Shown in pieces: positions 33,447 to 42,365 of a DNA stretch of 64,000 bases. Location: assembly GCF_002940685.1 (NCBI RefSeq), contig NZ_PNFP01000018.1, positions 62,001-126,000 of the forward strand, read 5' to 3'. The stretch is from Ensifer adhaerens. GTDB taxonomy: Bacteria; Pseudomonadota; Alphaproteobacteria; Rhizobiales; Rhizobiaceae. How positions within the stretch are numbered: position 1 is the stretch's first letter; the number at the start of each line of letters is the position of its first letter. Made by a program: the position numbers and the translations under genes. The notes under the pieces are model-generated. The model was given only the letters and a program-made list of their open reading frames with translations. It was not told the origin of the DNA and made no database searches.

Positions 33447-34648
33447 TGACCATTGCTGTGAGCCTCATTCGAGAAAGAACCGACTGGAGCGGCGTGACGA
33501 CCGTCGTTGCGGCCGGCATCGTCGCCGCGATGCAGGTCGGCAAGGGGCTGATTGCCGGCCCCATGCTTCAGTCCGACCTTGGCCTCGACCTCTCCGCCCT
33601 CGGCTGGATCACCTCGGTTTTCGCCATCGTCGGCGTCGTCGGGGGCATGGCGGCTGGCGCATTCGTCACTGTGGCCGGCGACCGGCGCCTGCTCGGCGCC
33701 GGCATGGCGCTGCTGGCTCTCGGTTCCTTCGCCGGTGCGGCCAGCCCGGCATTCACGCTGCTTCTGCTGTCACGCATTGTCGAGGGTTTCGGCTTTCTGC
33801 TCGTCGTCGTCGCCGGCCCCGCCATCCTCATGCGCCTGGTGACGTCAGAGCGTCGCGACCTCGTCTTTGCGCTCTGGAGCTGTTTCATGCCCGCAGGCAT
33901 GGCGATCGCCATGCTGACGGGGCCCGCTTTTGCCGATTGGCAGGCGATCTGGTGGAGCAACGGGCTGCTTGCGCTCGCAAGCCTCGTCTCCATCTTCCTG
34001 GCCGTGTCGCCGTCCGGGCAATCCCCCCGCGTCGCGTCCCGCTTCCGGGATGATGTGGCCGAAACGCTGACGAGCCGCGGTCCGGTTCTGCTCTTCGTGC
34101 TGTTTTCGCTCTACAGCCTGATGAGCTTCACGCTTTCGAGTTTTCTGCCGATCCTGTTGATCGAGCGCCTGCAGGTCTCGCTCGGAACCGTCGGCCTCTT
34201 GAGTGCCATCATCACGCTGGTCAACGTCTTCGGCAATCTTGCCGCCGGCCATCTGCTGTCGCGCGGCGTCGCCCGCGGCCGGCTGGTCGCAAGCGCCGCG
34301 GTGCTGACGGGCGTGTCCGGCCTGTGGATCTTCCTGAGCCCGTCGGGCGGACATCTGGTCCTGGCGCTCTGCGTTCTGTTTTCCGCGATCGGCGGGCTCA
34401 TTCCGGCAACACTGATTTCATCGGTGCCGCTCCTGTCACCGCGTCCCGCGCTTGCGCCAATGGCAATGGGGCTTTTGATGCAGGGCAGCAACCTCGGTCA
34501 GCTCGTCGGCCCCGTCGCGGTCGGTACGGCCATCGAGTTCTACGGGTGGACGTCGGGCGCGGTCTTCATCGGCGCCGGAGCGCTCCTCTTCATCGCGCTG
34601 GCACCCACGCTTGAACGCGCGCTGCGGGCCACCCGGCCGGAACGCTGA
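33446..34648 (+). CDS. MFS transporter coupled to wrbA
   Basis: This is a 400-residue major facilitator with 12 predicted helices, including GLIAGPMLQSDLGLDLSALG, SRIVEGFGFLLVVVAGPAIL and a C-terminal half typical of CynX/NarK-like carriers. The ATG at 33446 overlaps the wrbA stop, so expression is linked to quinone reduction. That suggests export of a quinone or redox-active drug, or uptake of an aromatic compound, but nothing in the sequence fixes the substrate. A strong bidirectional terminator follows. Confidence 0.87.
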   Translation: MTIAVSLIRERTDWSGVTTVVAAGIVAAMQVGKGLIAGPMLQSDLGLDLSALGWITSVFAIVGVVGGMAAGAFVTVAGDRRLLGAGMALLALGSFAGAASPAFTLLLLSRIVEGFGFLLVVVAGPAILMRLVTSERRDLVFALWSCFMPAGMAIAMLTGPAFADWQAIWWSNGLLALASLVSIFLAVSPSGQSPRVASRFRDDVAETLTSRGPVLLFVLFSLYSLMSFTLSSFLPILLIERLQVSLGTVGLLSAIITLVNVFGNLAAGHLLSRGVARGRLVASAAVLTGVSGLWIFLSPSGGHLVLALCVLFSAIGGLIPATLISSVPLLSPRPALAPMAMGLLMQGSNLGQLVGPVAVGTAIEFYGWTSGAVFIGAGALLFIALAPTLERALRATRPER

Positions 34649-34668
34649 CGGTCGCCGCCGGCAACAAA

Positions 34669-34696
34669 AAACCCACCGGCCAAGGCCGGTGGGTTT
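34669..34696. terminator. Strong bidirectional terminator
   Basis: AAACCCACCGGCC and GGCCGGTGGGTTT pair perfectly over 13 bp around two bases. A-tracts and T-tracts on the two sides let it end both the plus-strand MFS transcript and the convergent DUF2267 transcript. Confidence 0.85.
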
Positions 34697-34723
34697 CGCA
34701 GAGCAGCCGGGACGATCCGTGGA

Positions 34724-35116
34724 TCAGACGAACTGGCTGAGGCCCGGAACCGAGGCGACGACTTCGTCGACCACGTCAGCGCCGGCCTTTTCCTTGGCAA
34801 ATGCAATGGTTTCCTTGGCAAGCCCGGTGATTTCACCCATGCCGAGGCCCTGGCTCATCAGCTGCTGGCCGAGCGCCATGACGCCGCCGCCACCGATCGC
34901 CGACATCAGGCCGCCGAGCAGACCGCCGCCGCCGGTGCCTTCGCCATTGTACTGGGCAATCAGATCGCTGGCGCCCGGGATGGCTTCGATCATCTGGGCG
35001 ACCGGACCGTCTGCGGCTTCGCGCTGCAGAAAGCCGAGGATCATGCCGACGGCCTTTTCGGCCGTTGCCGGCTCGATGCCGACGTTCTCAGCAACGCGCG
35101 TGACCAGTTCATTCAT
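34724..35116 (-). CDS. DUF2267 family protein
   Basis: This 130-residue protein begins MNELVTRVAENVGIEPATAEKA and ends ADVVDEVVASVPGLSQFV. The shape is the rhizobial DUF2267 form: two helical blocks around a Gly-rich centre (GEGTGGGGLLGGLMSAIGGGG). The function is unknown; DUF2267 proteins are often found with stress and membrane-integrity genes. There is no signal peptide. The ATG at 35116 has GGGAG seven bases upstream, whereas the longer frame begins at a TTG. It is divergent from the HerA-like gene. Confidence 0.8.
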   Translation of the reverse strand: MNELVTRVAENVGIEPATAEKAVGMILGFLQREAADGPVAQMIEAIPGASDLIAQYNGEGTGGGGLLGGLMSAIGGGGVMALGQQLMSQGLGMGEITGLAKETIAFAKEKAGADVVDEVVASVPGLSQFV

Positions 35117-35140
35117 GGACAAACTCCCTCATTTGGATTT

Positions 35141-35156
35141 TTGACGTTGACGTCAA
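35141..35156. promoter_or_regulatory. Palindrome TTGACG-TTGA-CGTCAA
   Basis: This perfect 6-4-6 palindrome lies 25 bases upstream of the DUF2267 ATG. Each arm also looks like a -35 element on its own strand, so it could be an operator or a pair of overlapping divergent promoters. Confidence 0.35.
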
Positions 35157-35365
35157 GGTAAATGATCGCTCGGCAAATAACAAGCCGTGAGCAGTGACTA
35201 TCGGCCCATCGATGTCGCCGCTTTCCGGCTGCGGATGGGCACAGCCTTGTTGCCGGGCGCAACCGCACCACCTATAACAGAAATCCAGCCACATTTCGAT
35301 GACGGCGGGCCCCTGCGACACTGCGAAGCGCCCGCTTTCATTGAAGAAACGGAGATGAAGCCCAC

Positions 35366-36940
35366 ATGTTGGAAGAAGGCAAGCTCTTTATCGGCACCAG
35401 CCGCAAGCCTGATGATTCGATCAACAAGGGCGAGTATCTGGAGCTCAAGTTCGGCAACCGCCACGGCCTGGTCACCGGCGCGACGGGTACCGGCAAGACG
35501 ATCACCCTGCAGGTGCTGGCCGAAGGGTTTTCCAACGCTGGCGTCCCGGTCTTCTGCGCCGACGTGAAGGGCGATCTCTCCGGCATCGGCGCGATCGGCG
35601 AGCCCAAGGATTTCATCCTGAAGCGCGCGGAACAGATCGGCCTGCCGACGAACCCTTACGAGTTCCAGGAGTTCCCGGTCATCTTCTGGGATCTTTACGG
35701 CGAGAAAGGCCACCGTGTCCGCACCACCATGTCGGAGATGGGCCCCCTTCTCCTGTCGCGGCTGATGAATGCGACCGACGCGCAGGAAGGCGTGCTCAAC
35801 ATCGCCTTCAAGATCGCCGACGAGGGCGGGCTGCCGCTGCTCGACCTGAAGGACCTGCAGGCGCTGCTCAACTACATGGGCGACAATGCCAGCGCGCTTT
35901 CCAACCAGTTCGGCTTCATCTCCAAAGCCTCCGTCGGCTCGATCCAGCGCGAACTGCTGATCCTTGAGCAGCAGGGTGCCGAACATTTCTTCGGCGAGCC
36001 GGCGCTGAAGATCACCGACATCATGCGCACCACCAATGACGGCCGCGGCGCGATCTCGGTGCTGGCCGCCGACAAGCTGATGATGAACCCGCGGCTTTAC
36101 GCGACCTTCCTGCTCTGGCTGCTGTCGGAACTCTTCGAGGAACTGCCGGAGGTCGGTGACCCGGACAAGCCGAAGCTGGTCTTCTTCTTCGACGAGGCGC
36201 ATCTGCTCTTCAACGATGCGCCGAAGGCGCTGGTCGAACGCGTCGAACAGGTCGTGCGCCTGATCCGCTCCAAGGGTGTGGGCGTCTACTTCGTCACCCA
36301 GAACCCGCTCGACGTGCCGGACACGGTGCTCGGCCAGCTCGGCAACCGCGTCCAGCATGCGCTGCGCGCCTATACGCCGCGCGACCAGAAGGCGGTGAAG
36401 ACCGCCGCCGACACCTTCCGCCCGAACCCGGACTTCGACTGCGCCACCGTCATCACCAATCTCGGCACCGGCGAGGCTCTTGTCTCGACGCTTGAAGGCA
36501 AGGGTGCCCCCTCGATGGTCGAGCGTACGCTGGTGCGCCCACCGCAATCGCGCGTCGGCCCACTGACCGAGGCGGAGCGGCAGAAGGTGATGGACGTCAG
36601 CCCCGTCCGCGGCCTTTACGACGAGGATTTCGATCGTGAGTCCGCCTACGAGATCCTGACGGCACGCGCCAAGAAGGCAGCCGACGCGCAGGCCGAGGCG
36701 CAAGCCCAGGCCGAACAACAGACGAGCGAGGCCAATAGCGGCGGCAGCCGCTGGACGCTGCCGGGCTTTGGCGACGACGAGCAGGCAGCGCCGGCCGGCA
36801 AGCAGGCTCGGCCGCGCAGCTCGGGCTACCAGCGCGAAACGGTCGTGGAAGCGGCGATGAAATCGGTCGCCCGCACCGTCGCGACCCAGGTCGGCCGCGC
36901 CCTGGTGCGCGGCATCCTCGGCAGTCTCAGCCGGCGCTAA
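35366..36940 (+). CDS. HerA/FtsK-like ATPase (DUF853 family)
   Basis: This is a 524-residue P-loop ATPase. Walker A is GATGTGKT (38-45) and Walker B is KLVFFFDEAHLLF. Further HerA-type motifs are FCADVKGDLSGIG and VYFVTQNPLDVPDTVLGQLGNR. The C-terminus is a low-complexity Ala/Gln stretch, then a helix. DUF853 proteins resemble HerA DNA translocases, but their role in bacteria is not established. No NurA-like nuclease lies beside it, so it does not look like a phage-defence pair. The start at ATG 35366 is 249 bases from the divergent DUF2267 gene. Confidence 0.9.
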   Translation: MLEEGKLFIGTSRKPDDSINKGEYLELKFGNRHGLVTGATGTGKTITLQVLAEGFSNAGVPVFCADVKGDLSGIGAIGEPKDFILKRAEQIGLPTNPYEFQEFPVIFWDLYGEKGHRVRTTMSEMGPLLLSRLMNATDAQEGVLNIAFKIADEGGLPLLDLKDLQALLNYMGDNASALSNQFGFISKASVGSIQRELLILEQQGAEHFFGEPALKITDIMRTTNDGRGAISVLAADKLMMNPRLYATFLLWLLSELFEELPEVGDPDKPKLVFFFDEAHLLFNDAPKALVERVEQVVRLIRSKGVGVYFVTQNPLDVPDTVLGQLGNRVQHALRAYTPRDQKAVKTAADTFRPNPDFDCATVITNLGTGEALVSTLEGKGAPSMVERTLVRPPQSRVGPLTEAERQKVMDVSPVRGLYDEDFDRESAYEILTARAKKAADAQAEAQAQAEQQTSEANSGGSRWTLPGFGDDEQAAPAGKQARPRSSGYQRETVVEAAMKSVARTVATQVGRALVRGILGSLSRR

Positions 36941-36974
36941 CCAGGGCCGCCAACGACGCGGCCAACCATTCTCG

Positions 36975-36999
36975 CGCGCCCTGAACCCATCAGGGCGCG
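36975..36999 (+). terminator. Hairpin after the HerA-like gene
   Basis: CGCGCCCTG and CAGGGCGCG pair over 9 bp with a 7-base loop, 35 bases after the stop codon. Only a weak T-rich stretch follows, so termination may be partial and the next small gene may be co-transcribed. Confidence 0.5.
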
Positions 37000-37025
37000 T
37001 CGTCATTTCTGAAAGGAGCATTGCC

Positions 37026-37238
37026 ATGGACGTGAAGGATTCAAACGGCGCCATTCTCAAGGACGGCGACAGCGTCACCCTGATCAAGGACCTGAAAGTG
37101 AAGGGAACCTCGACGACGCTGAAGCGCGGGACGATGGTCAAGGGCATTCGCCTCACCGACAACCCCGACGAGGTCGAATGCCGTGTGGAAAAGATCAAGG
37201 GTCTGGTGCTGCGTACCGAATTTCTGAAGAAGGCCTGA
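37026..37238 (+). CDS. PhnA/YjdM-like protein
   Basis: This is a 70-residue protein corresponding to the C-terminal domain of PhnA/YjdM: VKDSNGAILKDGDSVTLIKDLKVKGTSTTLKRGT, then EVECRVEKIKGLVLRTEFLKK. It lacks the N-terminal zinc ribbon of E. coli YjdM, as many alphaproteobacterial versions do. It is annotated elsewhere as alkylphosphonate utilisation, but YjdM has no proven role in that pathway and no phn genes are near. AAAGGAG precedes the ATG. Confidence 0.87.
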   Translation: MDVKDSNGAILKDGDSVTLIKDLKVKGTSTTLKRGTMVKGIRLTDNPDEVECRVEKIKGLVLRTEFLKKA

Positions 37239-37294
37239 GGCTGGCGCGGATGCCGGCGCGGCAAAAGATGACCTGACGGCCGGCCCTGCCGCCG

Positions 37295-37537
37295 TCAATG
37301 CCGCGTCTTGGTGACAGTGACTGTGCTCAAGCGGCGCCCGCCCACCGCAACGGCGGCCCGCTGGGTAGCAGCGTATTCGTCCGTCAGCTCCAAAAGAGCC
37401 AAGGCGATCTCGTCCCAATGCCATCCCACCCGCTCGGCGAGATCCGTCAGCAGTTCGAACTCCTCGCGTAAAGCGGTTGCGCATTCGAGTTCGCGCTGCG
37501 CGAGCGTGCAGGTTCTGGTTTTCGGCCTGGCGATCAT
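37295..37537 (-). CDS. Small hypothetical protein, 80 residues
   Basis: The minus strand has AGGAGG eight bases before the ATG at 37537, an ideal ribosome site. The frame uses GC-rich third positions throughout, unlike the overlapping 166-residue frame on the same strand. The protein is helical and charged (RELECATALREEFELLTDLAERVGWHWDEIALALLEL), with no signal peptide or membrane helix. No family recognised. It lies convergent to the PhnA-like gene and divergent from the DUF1236 gene. Confidence 0.62.
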   Translation of the reverse strand: MIARPKTRTCTLAQRELECATALREEFELLTDLAERVGWHWDEIALALLELTDEYAATQRAAVAVGGRRLSTVTVTKTRH

Positions 37538-37645
37538 CCATCGCACCTCCTGCTCATCAACTCCCAGCCAGAGCTAAGGTTCCAGCGCAGCGCGACGGGA
37601 ACCAAACGCCTCCCGGGCCGTTGGCTAGGGACAGGAGGCATTGTC

Positions 37646-37933
37646 ATGAGGAAAATCATCCTAGCCAGTTTTGCCGCAAGCCTTGTCTTTTCCGGCGTCG
37701 CCCTGGCTCAGACCACGACGATCGTCGTTCCCGGCGAGGTCAAAACATACGTCCTTCAGCAAACCAGCCCATCGGCGACCTATGACGGCACTGTCGTCGT
37801 GGGCGAACCCTTGCCCGACACAGTCGAGGTCTACCCGATCCCGCAGCAGCCGTCCTACGGCTATGTCGTCGTCAACGAGCAAAGGGTACTGGTCGATCCG
37901 CAAAGCAGGCGGGTGATCGAGGTTCTGCAGTAG
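37646..37933 (+). CDS. DUF1236 family exported protein
   Basis: This is a 95-residue product with a clear signal peptide (MRKIILASFAASLVFSGVAL, then AQ). The mature protein contains VPGEVKTYVLQQ, VVGEPLPDTVEVYPIP and the C-terminal YVVVNEQRVLVDPQSRRVIEVL, which is the DUF1236 pattern common in rhizobia. The domain probably forms a small periplasmic beta structure; no function is known. GGAGG precedes the ATG. A bidirectional terminator separates it from ohr. Confidence 0.85.
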   Translation: MRKIILASFAASLVFSGVALAQTTTIVVPGEVKTYVLQQTSPSATYDGTVVVGEPLPDTVEVYPIPQQPSYGYVVVNEQRVLVDPQSRRVIEVLQ

Positions 37934-37960
37934 ACCGGCAGACAGCATGCCCGGAAAAGA

Positions 37961-37992
37961 AGAAGCCCGGCAAGGACTGCCGGGCTTCTTTC
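37961..37992. terminator. Bidirectional terminator between DUF1236 gene and ohr
   Basis: AGAAGCCCGGCA and TGCCGGGCTTCT pair perfectly over 12 bp with a 5-base loop, with A-rich and T-rich flanks. It can end the plus-strand DUF1236 transcript and the minus-strand ohr transcript. Confidence 0.8.
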
Positions 37993-38012
37993 AAAAGGGG
38001 ATCTGAGAAGAC

Positions 38013-38435
38013 TCAGGCGACGGTCAGCTTGACGTCGATGTTGCCCTTGGTCGCGTGGCTGTAGGGGCAGACGATATGCGCCTTCTGGACCAGGTCTTCG
38101 AGCACTGCCTTGTCTACGCCCGGCGACGAGATCTGAAGTGCTGCGTCGATGCCGAAGCCGGTGCCGTCTTCGCGCGGGCCTATGCCGACGGTCCCCGTCA
38201 CCGTGGTGTCTTCCGGCAGCTTTACCTTCTCCTTGCCGGCAACGAATTTCAGCGCGCCGAGGAAGCAGGCCGAATAACCGGCTGCGAAGAGCTGTTCGGG
38301 GTTGGTGCCACGGGCGCCGTCGCCGCCGAGTTCCTTCGGGACGGTGAGCGTGACATCGAGCACGCCGTCGGCGCTCTTGGCCTGGCCGGCTCGGCCACCG
38401 GTTGCGGATGCAGTGGTGCGGTAAAGAATGGGCAT
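38013..38435 (-). CDS. ohr: Organic hydroperoxide resistance protein Ohr
   Basis: Ohr is a thiol peroxidase that reduces organic hydroperoxides. This is a 140-residue OsmC-fold protein. The two catalytic cysteines are in the family motifs [14 protein letters not shown] (about residue 57) and [14 protein letters not shown] (about 123). The usual Arg and Glu partners are likely in GGRAG and [10 protein letters not shown]. The ATG is at 38435, with GGAG upstream. It is divergent from ohrR, its known regulator in related bacteria. Confidence 0.95.
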   Translation of the reverse strand: MPILYRTTASATGGRAGQAKSADGVLDVTLTVPKELGGDGARGTNPEQLFAAGYSACFLGALKFVAGKEKVKLPEDTTVTGTVGIGPREDGTGFGIDAALQISSPGVDKAVLEDLVQKAHIVCPYSHATKGNIDVKLTVA

Positions 38436-38481
38436 TGGCGGGGTCTCCTTTGCGTTTCCGAGTGGATGCGTTTTAGATAGC

Positions 38482-38518
38482 GCAAAATTCAATTGTACGC
38501 AAATTAATTTTGCAAATT
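38482..38518. promoter_or_regulatory. ohr/ohrR operator region
   Basis: This AT-rich stretch contains GCAAA-N5-TTTGC (38499-38513), a direct repeat of GCAAATT (38499 and 38512), and CAATTG at 38490-38495. OhrR proteins bind AT-rich inverted repeats in this position, so this is the expected operator for both divergent genes. The exact half-sites are not certain. Confidence 0.6.
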
Positions 38519-38551
38519 GCATTTTCGGCGTCTTTTTGCGACAATGACTGC

Positions 38552-39028
38552 ATGGCGAACAAGGCAGTACATAGCGACACCATCCCCGAGGAAGCACTCG
38601 CGCTCGGCAAGCAGCTGTGTTTTGCGGTCTACTCCGCGGCGCATGCATTCAACCGCGCCTACAAGCCGCTGCTCGACCGTTTCGGCCTCACCTATCCCCA
38701 ATATCTCGTGCTCCTGGCGCTCTGGCAACAGGACGAGATGACGGTCAAGCGGATCGGCGAGGAGATCGGCCTGGATTCAGGAACGCTGTCGCCGCTTCTT
38801 AAGCGCCTGGAGGCAGCCGGCTATGTCGGCCGCCAGCGCGACCCGAGCGACGAGCGTCAGGTGATCGTGCGGCTGACGGACAAGGGCCAGGACCTGAAGA
38901 ACGAGGCCTTCGGCATCCTTGTGGGCATCAGCAAGGCCTCGGGATGCAGCCTGAAGCAAGCGGAAGACATTCGCGAGACGCTGCATCAACTGACGCGACA
39001 GCTCAATGCTGGCCCCGGTGAGGATTGA
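38552..39028 (+). CDS. ohrR: OhrR, MarR family peroxide-sensing repressor
   Basis: This is a 158-residue MarR repressor. The redox-sensing Cys is in [22 protein letters not shown] near residue 22, the position oxidised by organic peroxides in OhrR. The winged helix is [30 protein letters not shown], with the wing [17 protein letters not shown] second Cys near residue 131 (ASGCSLK) suits the two-Cys type that forms a disulfide on oxidation. It is divergent from ohr. The ATG at 38552 is chosen; the upstream in-frame start lies in the operator. Confidence 0.93.
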   Translation: MANKAVHSDTIPEEALALGKQLCFAVYSAAHAFNRAYKPLLDRFGLTYPQYLVLLALWQQDEMTVKRIGEEIGLDSGTLSPLLKRLEAAGYVGRQRDPSDERQVIVRLTDKGQDLKNEAFGILVGISKASGCSLKQAEDIRETLHQLTRQLNAGPGED

Positions 39029-39102
39029 CCAAGCGGCCTTCCGCTCGACGCGGTGGGTGCTGCGCGGAAATGTGAGAGGCGGATATCCGCCCCTGCCCGT
39101 CA

Positions 39103-39891
39103 TCAGATAACGAGGATCGGCGCCTTGCCGCGGACGCGATCGTAGAGATCCATGACGTCCTGGTTGAGCATGCGCACGCAGCCGGACGAGACCGCCTTGC
39201 CGATCGATTTCCATTCCGGCGTGCCGTGGACGCGGTAGAGCGTGTCCTGGCCATTCTGGAAGATGTAGAGCGCGCGTGAACCGAGCGGATTGTTGAGGCC
39301 TGGGGCCATGCCGCCGTTCTTGGCCGAATAGGGTTTTAGCTGCGGCTGGCGGGCGACCATGCTGTCGGGCGGCGTCCAGCGCGGCCACTTCTGTTTCCAC
39401 TGGATGACGCCGCGACCCGACCAGGCAAACCCCTCGCGACCGAGGCCGACGCCGTAACGCAACGCCCGGCCACCCGGCTGGATCAGATAGAGGTAGCGGT
39501 CGCCGGTATCGACGACGATCGTGCCCGGCTGCTCGCCGAAGGGATCGCTGACCTCCTGGCGGTAGAAGCGCGCGTCGATCTGGCGATACGGAATTTCCGG
39601 CACCTGGTAGCCACTGTCGCTCACGGAGGCATAGATGTCCGAGACGTAGAGGCCCTGCGGCGGCAGACCGGTTGGAACTGGCCCTGGGCCATCCTGCCTT
39701 TCATAGATGCCTTCGGCGCGCGGATCGGTAAAGCGCCCCTCGACCGCTGGATTGCGGAACACCGGCGCCGTCTCATAACGAAAGACATCCGTGTTCATCG
39801 ACGAAGTGCAGCTTGCAAGACCGGCGGAGGCGAGCGCCACACCGGACGAGCGAAGAAACTGGCGACGGGAGAAAAGGATTGAAGAGGACAT
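39103..39891 (-). CDS. L,D-transpeptidase lipoprotein (YkuD domain)
   Basis: This enzyme makes 3-3 cross-links in peptidoglycan or attaches proteins to it. The 262-residue protein begins with SRRQFLRSSG, a near-ideal Tat signal, and a lipobox LASC with Cys28. The YkuD catalytic site is HGTPEWKSIGKAVSSGCVRM, with the nucleophile Cys near residue 237. NPLGSRALYIF and TIVVDTGDRYLYLI are also typical. Multiple ErfK/YbiS-type paralogues are normal in rhizobia. The ATG at 39891 is preferred to the upstream in-frame ATG. Confidence 0.92.
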   Translation of the reverse strand: MSSSILFSRRQFLRSSGVALASAGLASCTSSMNTDVFRYETAPVFRNPAVEGRFTDPRAEGIYERQDGPGPVPTGLPPQGLYVSDIYASVSDSGYQVPEIPYRQIDARFYRQEVSDPFGEQPGTIVVDTGDRYLYLIQPGGRALRYGVGLGREGFAWSGRGVIQWKQKWPRWTPPDSMVARQPQLKPYSAKNGGMAPGLNNPLGSRALYIFQNGQDTLYRVHGTPEWKSIGKAVSSGCVRMLNQDVMDLYDRVRGKAPILVI

Positions 39892-40031
39892 CGAACTCTG
39901 GGGGCTTGAGTGCGGCATGAGGAGTGCTGCATGAATTTGCTTAACGAAATGCTACGCACAGCCCCCACGGATCGGTGCGATGCTTGCATTTACGGCTGGA
40001 ACGAGGCTTGCGTCGCGGCGGGCGGCAACGT

Positions 40032-42365
40032 TCAAACGCTGTGGATACTGAACCGCGGCTGGCGCATCAGCGTTTCGAAATCCGCTGCGGAGAGCGGGTG
40101 GCTAAAGAAGTAGCCCTGGATCTCGTCGCAACCGCTCTGGCGAAGGAACTCCACCTGGGCCTGGTTTTCCACACCCTCGGCAATGACACGAAGGCCGAGG
40201 TTCCGCGCAAGCGAAATGATCGCGGCGGTGATCGCGTTGTCGTCGAGATCGGTCGGAATGTCGGCGACGAAGGACCTGTCGATCTTCAGGCGGCGCACCG
40301 GGAAACGCTTGAGCGCGCTCAAGCTCGAATAGCCGGTGCCGAAGTCATCGATCGCCAGGTGCACGCCGATCGTCTGCAACTCGTGCATGGTGGCGATCGC
40401 GCCCGGAACGTCCTGCATGATCAGGCTCTCGGTCAACTCGAGTTCGAGGCAGAACGGATCAAGCCCGGTCTCGGCGAGGATCGCTGCCACGTGACCGGCC
40501 CAGTTGCGCTCGCGGAACTGGCGCGCCGAAACGTTGACGCTGATGATCAGCGGCGGCAGGCCGGCATCCTGCCAGGCCCTGGCCTGCCGGCAGGCGGCAT
40601 GCAGCACCCAGTCGCCGATCGGCACGATCAGCCCGGTCTCCTCGGCAAGCGGAATGAACTCTGCCGGCGAGACCGCGCCGCGTTCGGGATGACGCCAGCG
40701 CAGCAAGGCTTCGGCCGCAAAAACTCGCCCATTCGCGAGGTTCATTTGCGGCTGAAACTGCAGGAAGAACTCCTCCCGCGCGAGCGCCGTGCGCAATTCT
40801 TCCTGTTGCCTGAGCTTCTCATGGGCCTTTGCGGCCATCTCTTCGGTGAAGACCTGCAGGTTGTTGCGGCCGAGCTCCTTGGCCCGGTACATCGCCATGT
40901 CGGCATTGGCGAGCAGCTCGCCGACCGTCTTGCCCTGGTTGGGAAAACAGGCAACCCCCATGCTGCAGGTGACCTGCAGGCTGCGACCCTCGATCTGCAT
41001 CGGCGCGGCGATCGCCCGCCTGATGTCCTCGAGTCTCGCCAGCACGATGTCGCGTTCGCAGGGGAGCCCGTTCAAAAGCAGGATGAATTCGTCACCGCCG
41101 ACACGCACGACCATGTCGGACTTGCGCACCGAGGCGCGCATGCGCGAGGCGGTAACCTTCAACAGCTCGTCGCCGGCCGCATGGCCGAGCGTATCGTTGA
41201 CCAGCTTGAAGTTGTCGAGATCGAGAAAGGCGAGCACGGCCCATTGGCCGCTGCCGCGCAGGGCTTCCAACGCCTCGGCGACCTGTTCCTCGAACAGCGC
41301 GCGGTTCGGCAGGCCGGTCAGTGCGTCGTGATGCGCCATGAAGCTGATGCGATCATCGGCCTGCTTGCGCTCGATCGCGATGCCGGCGAGATGCGCCGCC
41401 ATGGCGATCAGTTCCTTCTGCGGGTCATTGGGCACGCCGACCGATTCGGAATAGAGCGCGAAGGTGCCGAGCACCTTGCGTTCGCGCGAATGGATCGGGG
41501 TCGACCAGCAGGAGCGGAAGCCGTAGGGGCGGACGAACTCGCGGTAGTCGTCCCAGAGCGGATCGGTCAGAATATCCGACACGATCACCTGCTCGCCGCG
41601 CCAGGCGGCGGTGCCGCAGGAGCCCATTTTGGGGCCGATCTCGACGCCGTGGATCGTCGCGCAATAGGCCTCGTCCAGGCTCGGCGCCGCGCCATGGAAC
41701 AGATAGCGGCCATCGGCCGACAGCAACAGCACAGATCCCTTGATGCCCGGCATCAAGGCTTCGATCAAGAGGATCATGTCGCGGAAGAAAGCGTCGAGCG
41801 GCCGGCCGTTGGCGATCATCTCGAGCAGGCGCGCCTGCCCTTCGAGCAGCCGTTCGGCCGCCTTGCGGTCGGATATGTCGCGCGATACGCCAACGATACC
41901 GACGATCTTGCCGCGTTTGTTGCGCAGCGGCACCTTGGAGGTCATCAGCCAGCGGTCGCGGCCCTTGCTGACGATGGCGCGCTCCTCGATGCCGAAAATC
42001 GGCTCGCCGGTTTCAATCACGCGACGTTCGATGTCGGCGATCGCCTTGGCCATCTGCGGCGGATGGAGATCGAAATCGGTCTTGCCGACGATATCCTTCA
42101 GGGTTTCGAGCCCGTTGTCGGCGACGGTCACCTGATTGGCGATCAGAAACCGGCCATCGACATCCTTGGCATAGATGTAGTCGGGCACATGGTTGATCAT
42201 CGTTTCCAACCAGTAGTGGCGGTCGGCGATGTCGGGTTCGCTCGGAAAGATGCGCGCCACCTCCTCGGCCAGCCGCGTGCTGGCATCGATCAGGCGACGC
42301 GTTTCCTCGTTGCCGCCGGCGTTGAGGGCGGCGTATCGCGGATTGCGGGACGTGTTCTTCGCCAA
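40032..42365 (-). CDS. Cyclic-di-GMP enzyme, PAS-GAF-GGDEF-EAL
   Basis: This is a 777-residue bifunctional protein. A PAS domain (about 45-180, with MINHVPDYIYAKDVDGRF and VGVSRDISDRKAAE) and a GAF domain (about 185-335, with GPKMGSCGTAAWRGEQVIVSD) would sense signals. The cyclase domain has an intact GGDEF near residue 422 (VRVGGDEFILLL). The phosphodiesterase domain has EALLRW (about 550), ELTESLIM, DDFGTGYSSL and KIDRSFV, all catalytic elements. No membrane helix or signal peptide is seen, so it acts in the cytoplasm. Net activity depends on unknown ligands. It is transcribed alone. Confidence 0.93.
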   Translation of the reverse strand: MAKNTSRNPRYAALNAGGNEETRRLIDASTRLAEEVARIFPSEPDIADRHYWLETMINHVPDYIYAKDVDGRFLIANQVTVADNGLETLKDIVGKTDFDLHPPQMAKAIADIERRVIETGEPIFGIEERAIVSKGRDRWLMTSKVPLRNKRGKIVGIVGVSRDISDRKAAERLLEGQARLLEMIANGRPLDAFFRDMILLIEALMPGIKGSVLLLSADGRYLFHGAAPSLDEAYCATIHGVEIGPKMGSCGTAAWRGEQVIVSDILTDPLWDDYREFVRPYGFRSCWSTPIHSRERKVLGTFALYSESVGVPNDPQKELIAMAAHLAGIAIERKQADDRISFMAHHDALTGLPNRALFEEQVAEALEALRGSGQWAVLAFLDLDNFKLVNDTLGHAAGDELLKVTASRMRASVRKSDMVVRVGGDEFILLLNGLPCERDIVLARLEDIRRAIAAPMQIEGRSLQVTCSMGVACFPNQGKTVGELLANADMAMYRAKELGRNNLQVFTEEMAAKAHEKLRQQEELRTALAREEFFLQFQPQMNLANGRVFAAEALLRWRHPERGAVSPAEFIPLAEETGLIVPIGDWVLHAACRQARAWQDAGLPPLIISVNVSARQFRERNWAGHVAAILAETGLDPFCLELELTESLIMQDVPGAIATMHELQTIGVHLAIDDFGTGYSSLSALKRFPVRRLKIDRSFVADIPTDLDDNAITAAIISLARNLGLRVIAEGVENQAQVEFLRQSGCDEIQGYFFSHPLSAADFETLMRQPRFSIHSV

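Noticed and set aside
35366-36940. HerA-like ATPase as part of an antiphage system
   Set aside because: No NurA, SIR2, nuclease or other effector gene is adjacent; neighbours are DUF2267 and PhnA-like genes, as expected for a housekeeping DUF853 protein.
35198-37264. 688-codon minus-strand ORF opposite the HerA-like gene
   Set aside because: The plus strand has Walker A and B motifs and family-wide similarity; the opposite frame is only open because of base composition.
37041-37541. 166-codon minus-strand frame overlapping the 80-residue hypothetical gene
   Set aside because: It runs under the PhnA-like gene and has poor codon use compared with the 37295-37537 frame, which also has the better ribosome spacing.
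38510-38551. Longer OhrR starting upstream
   Set aside because: The extra codons overlap the AT-rich operator region and the family begins near the ATG at 38552.
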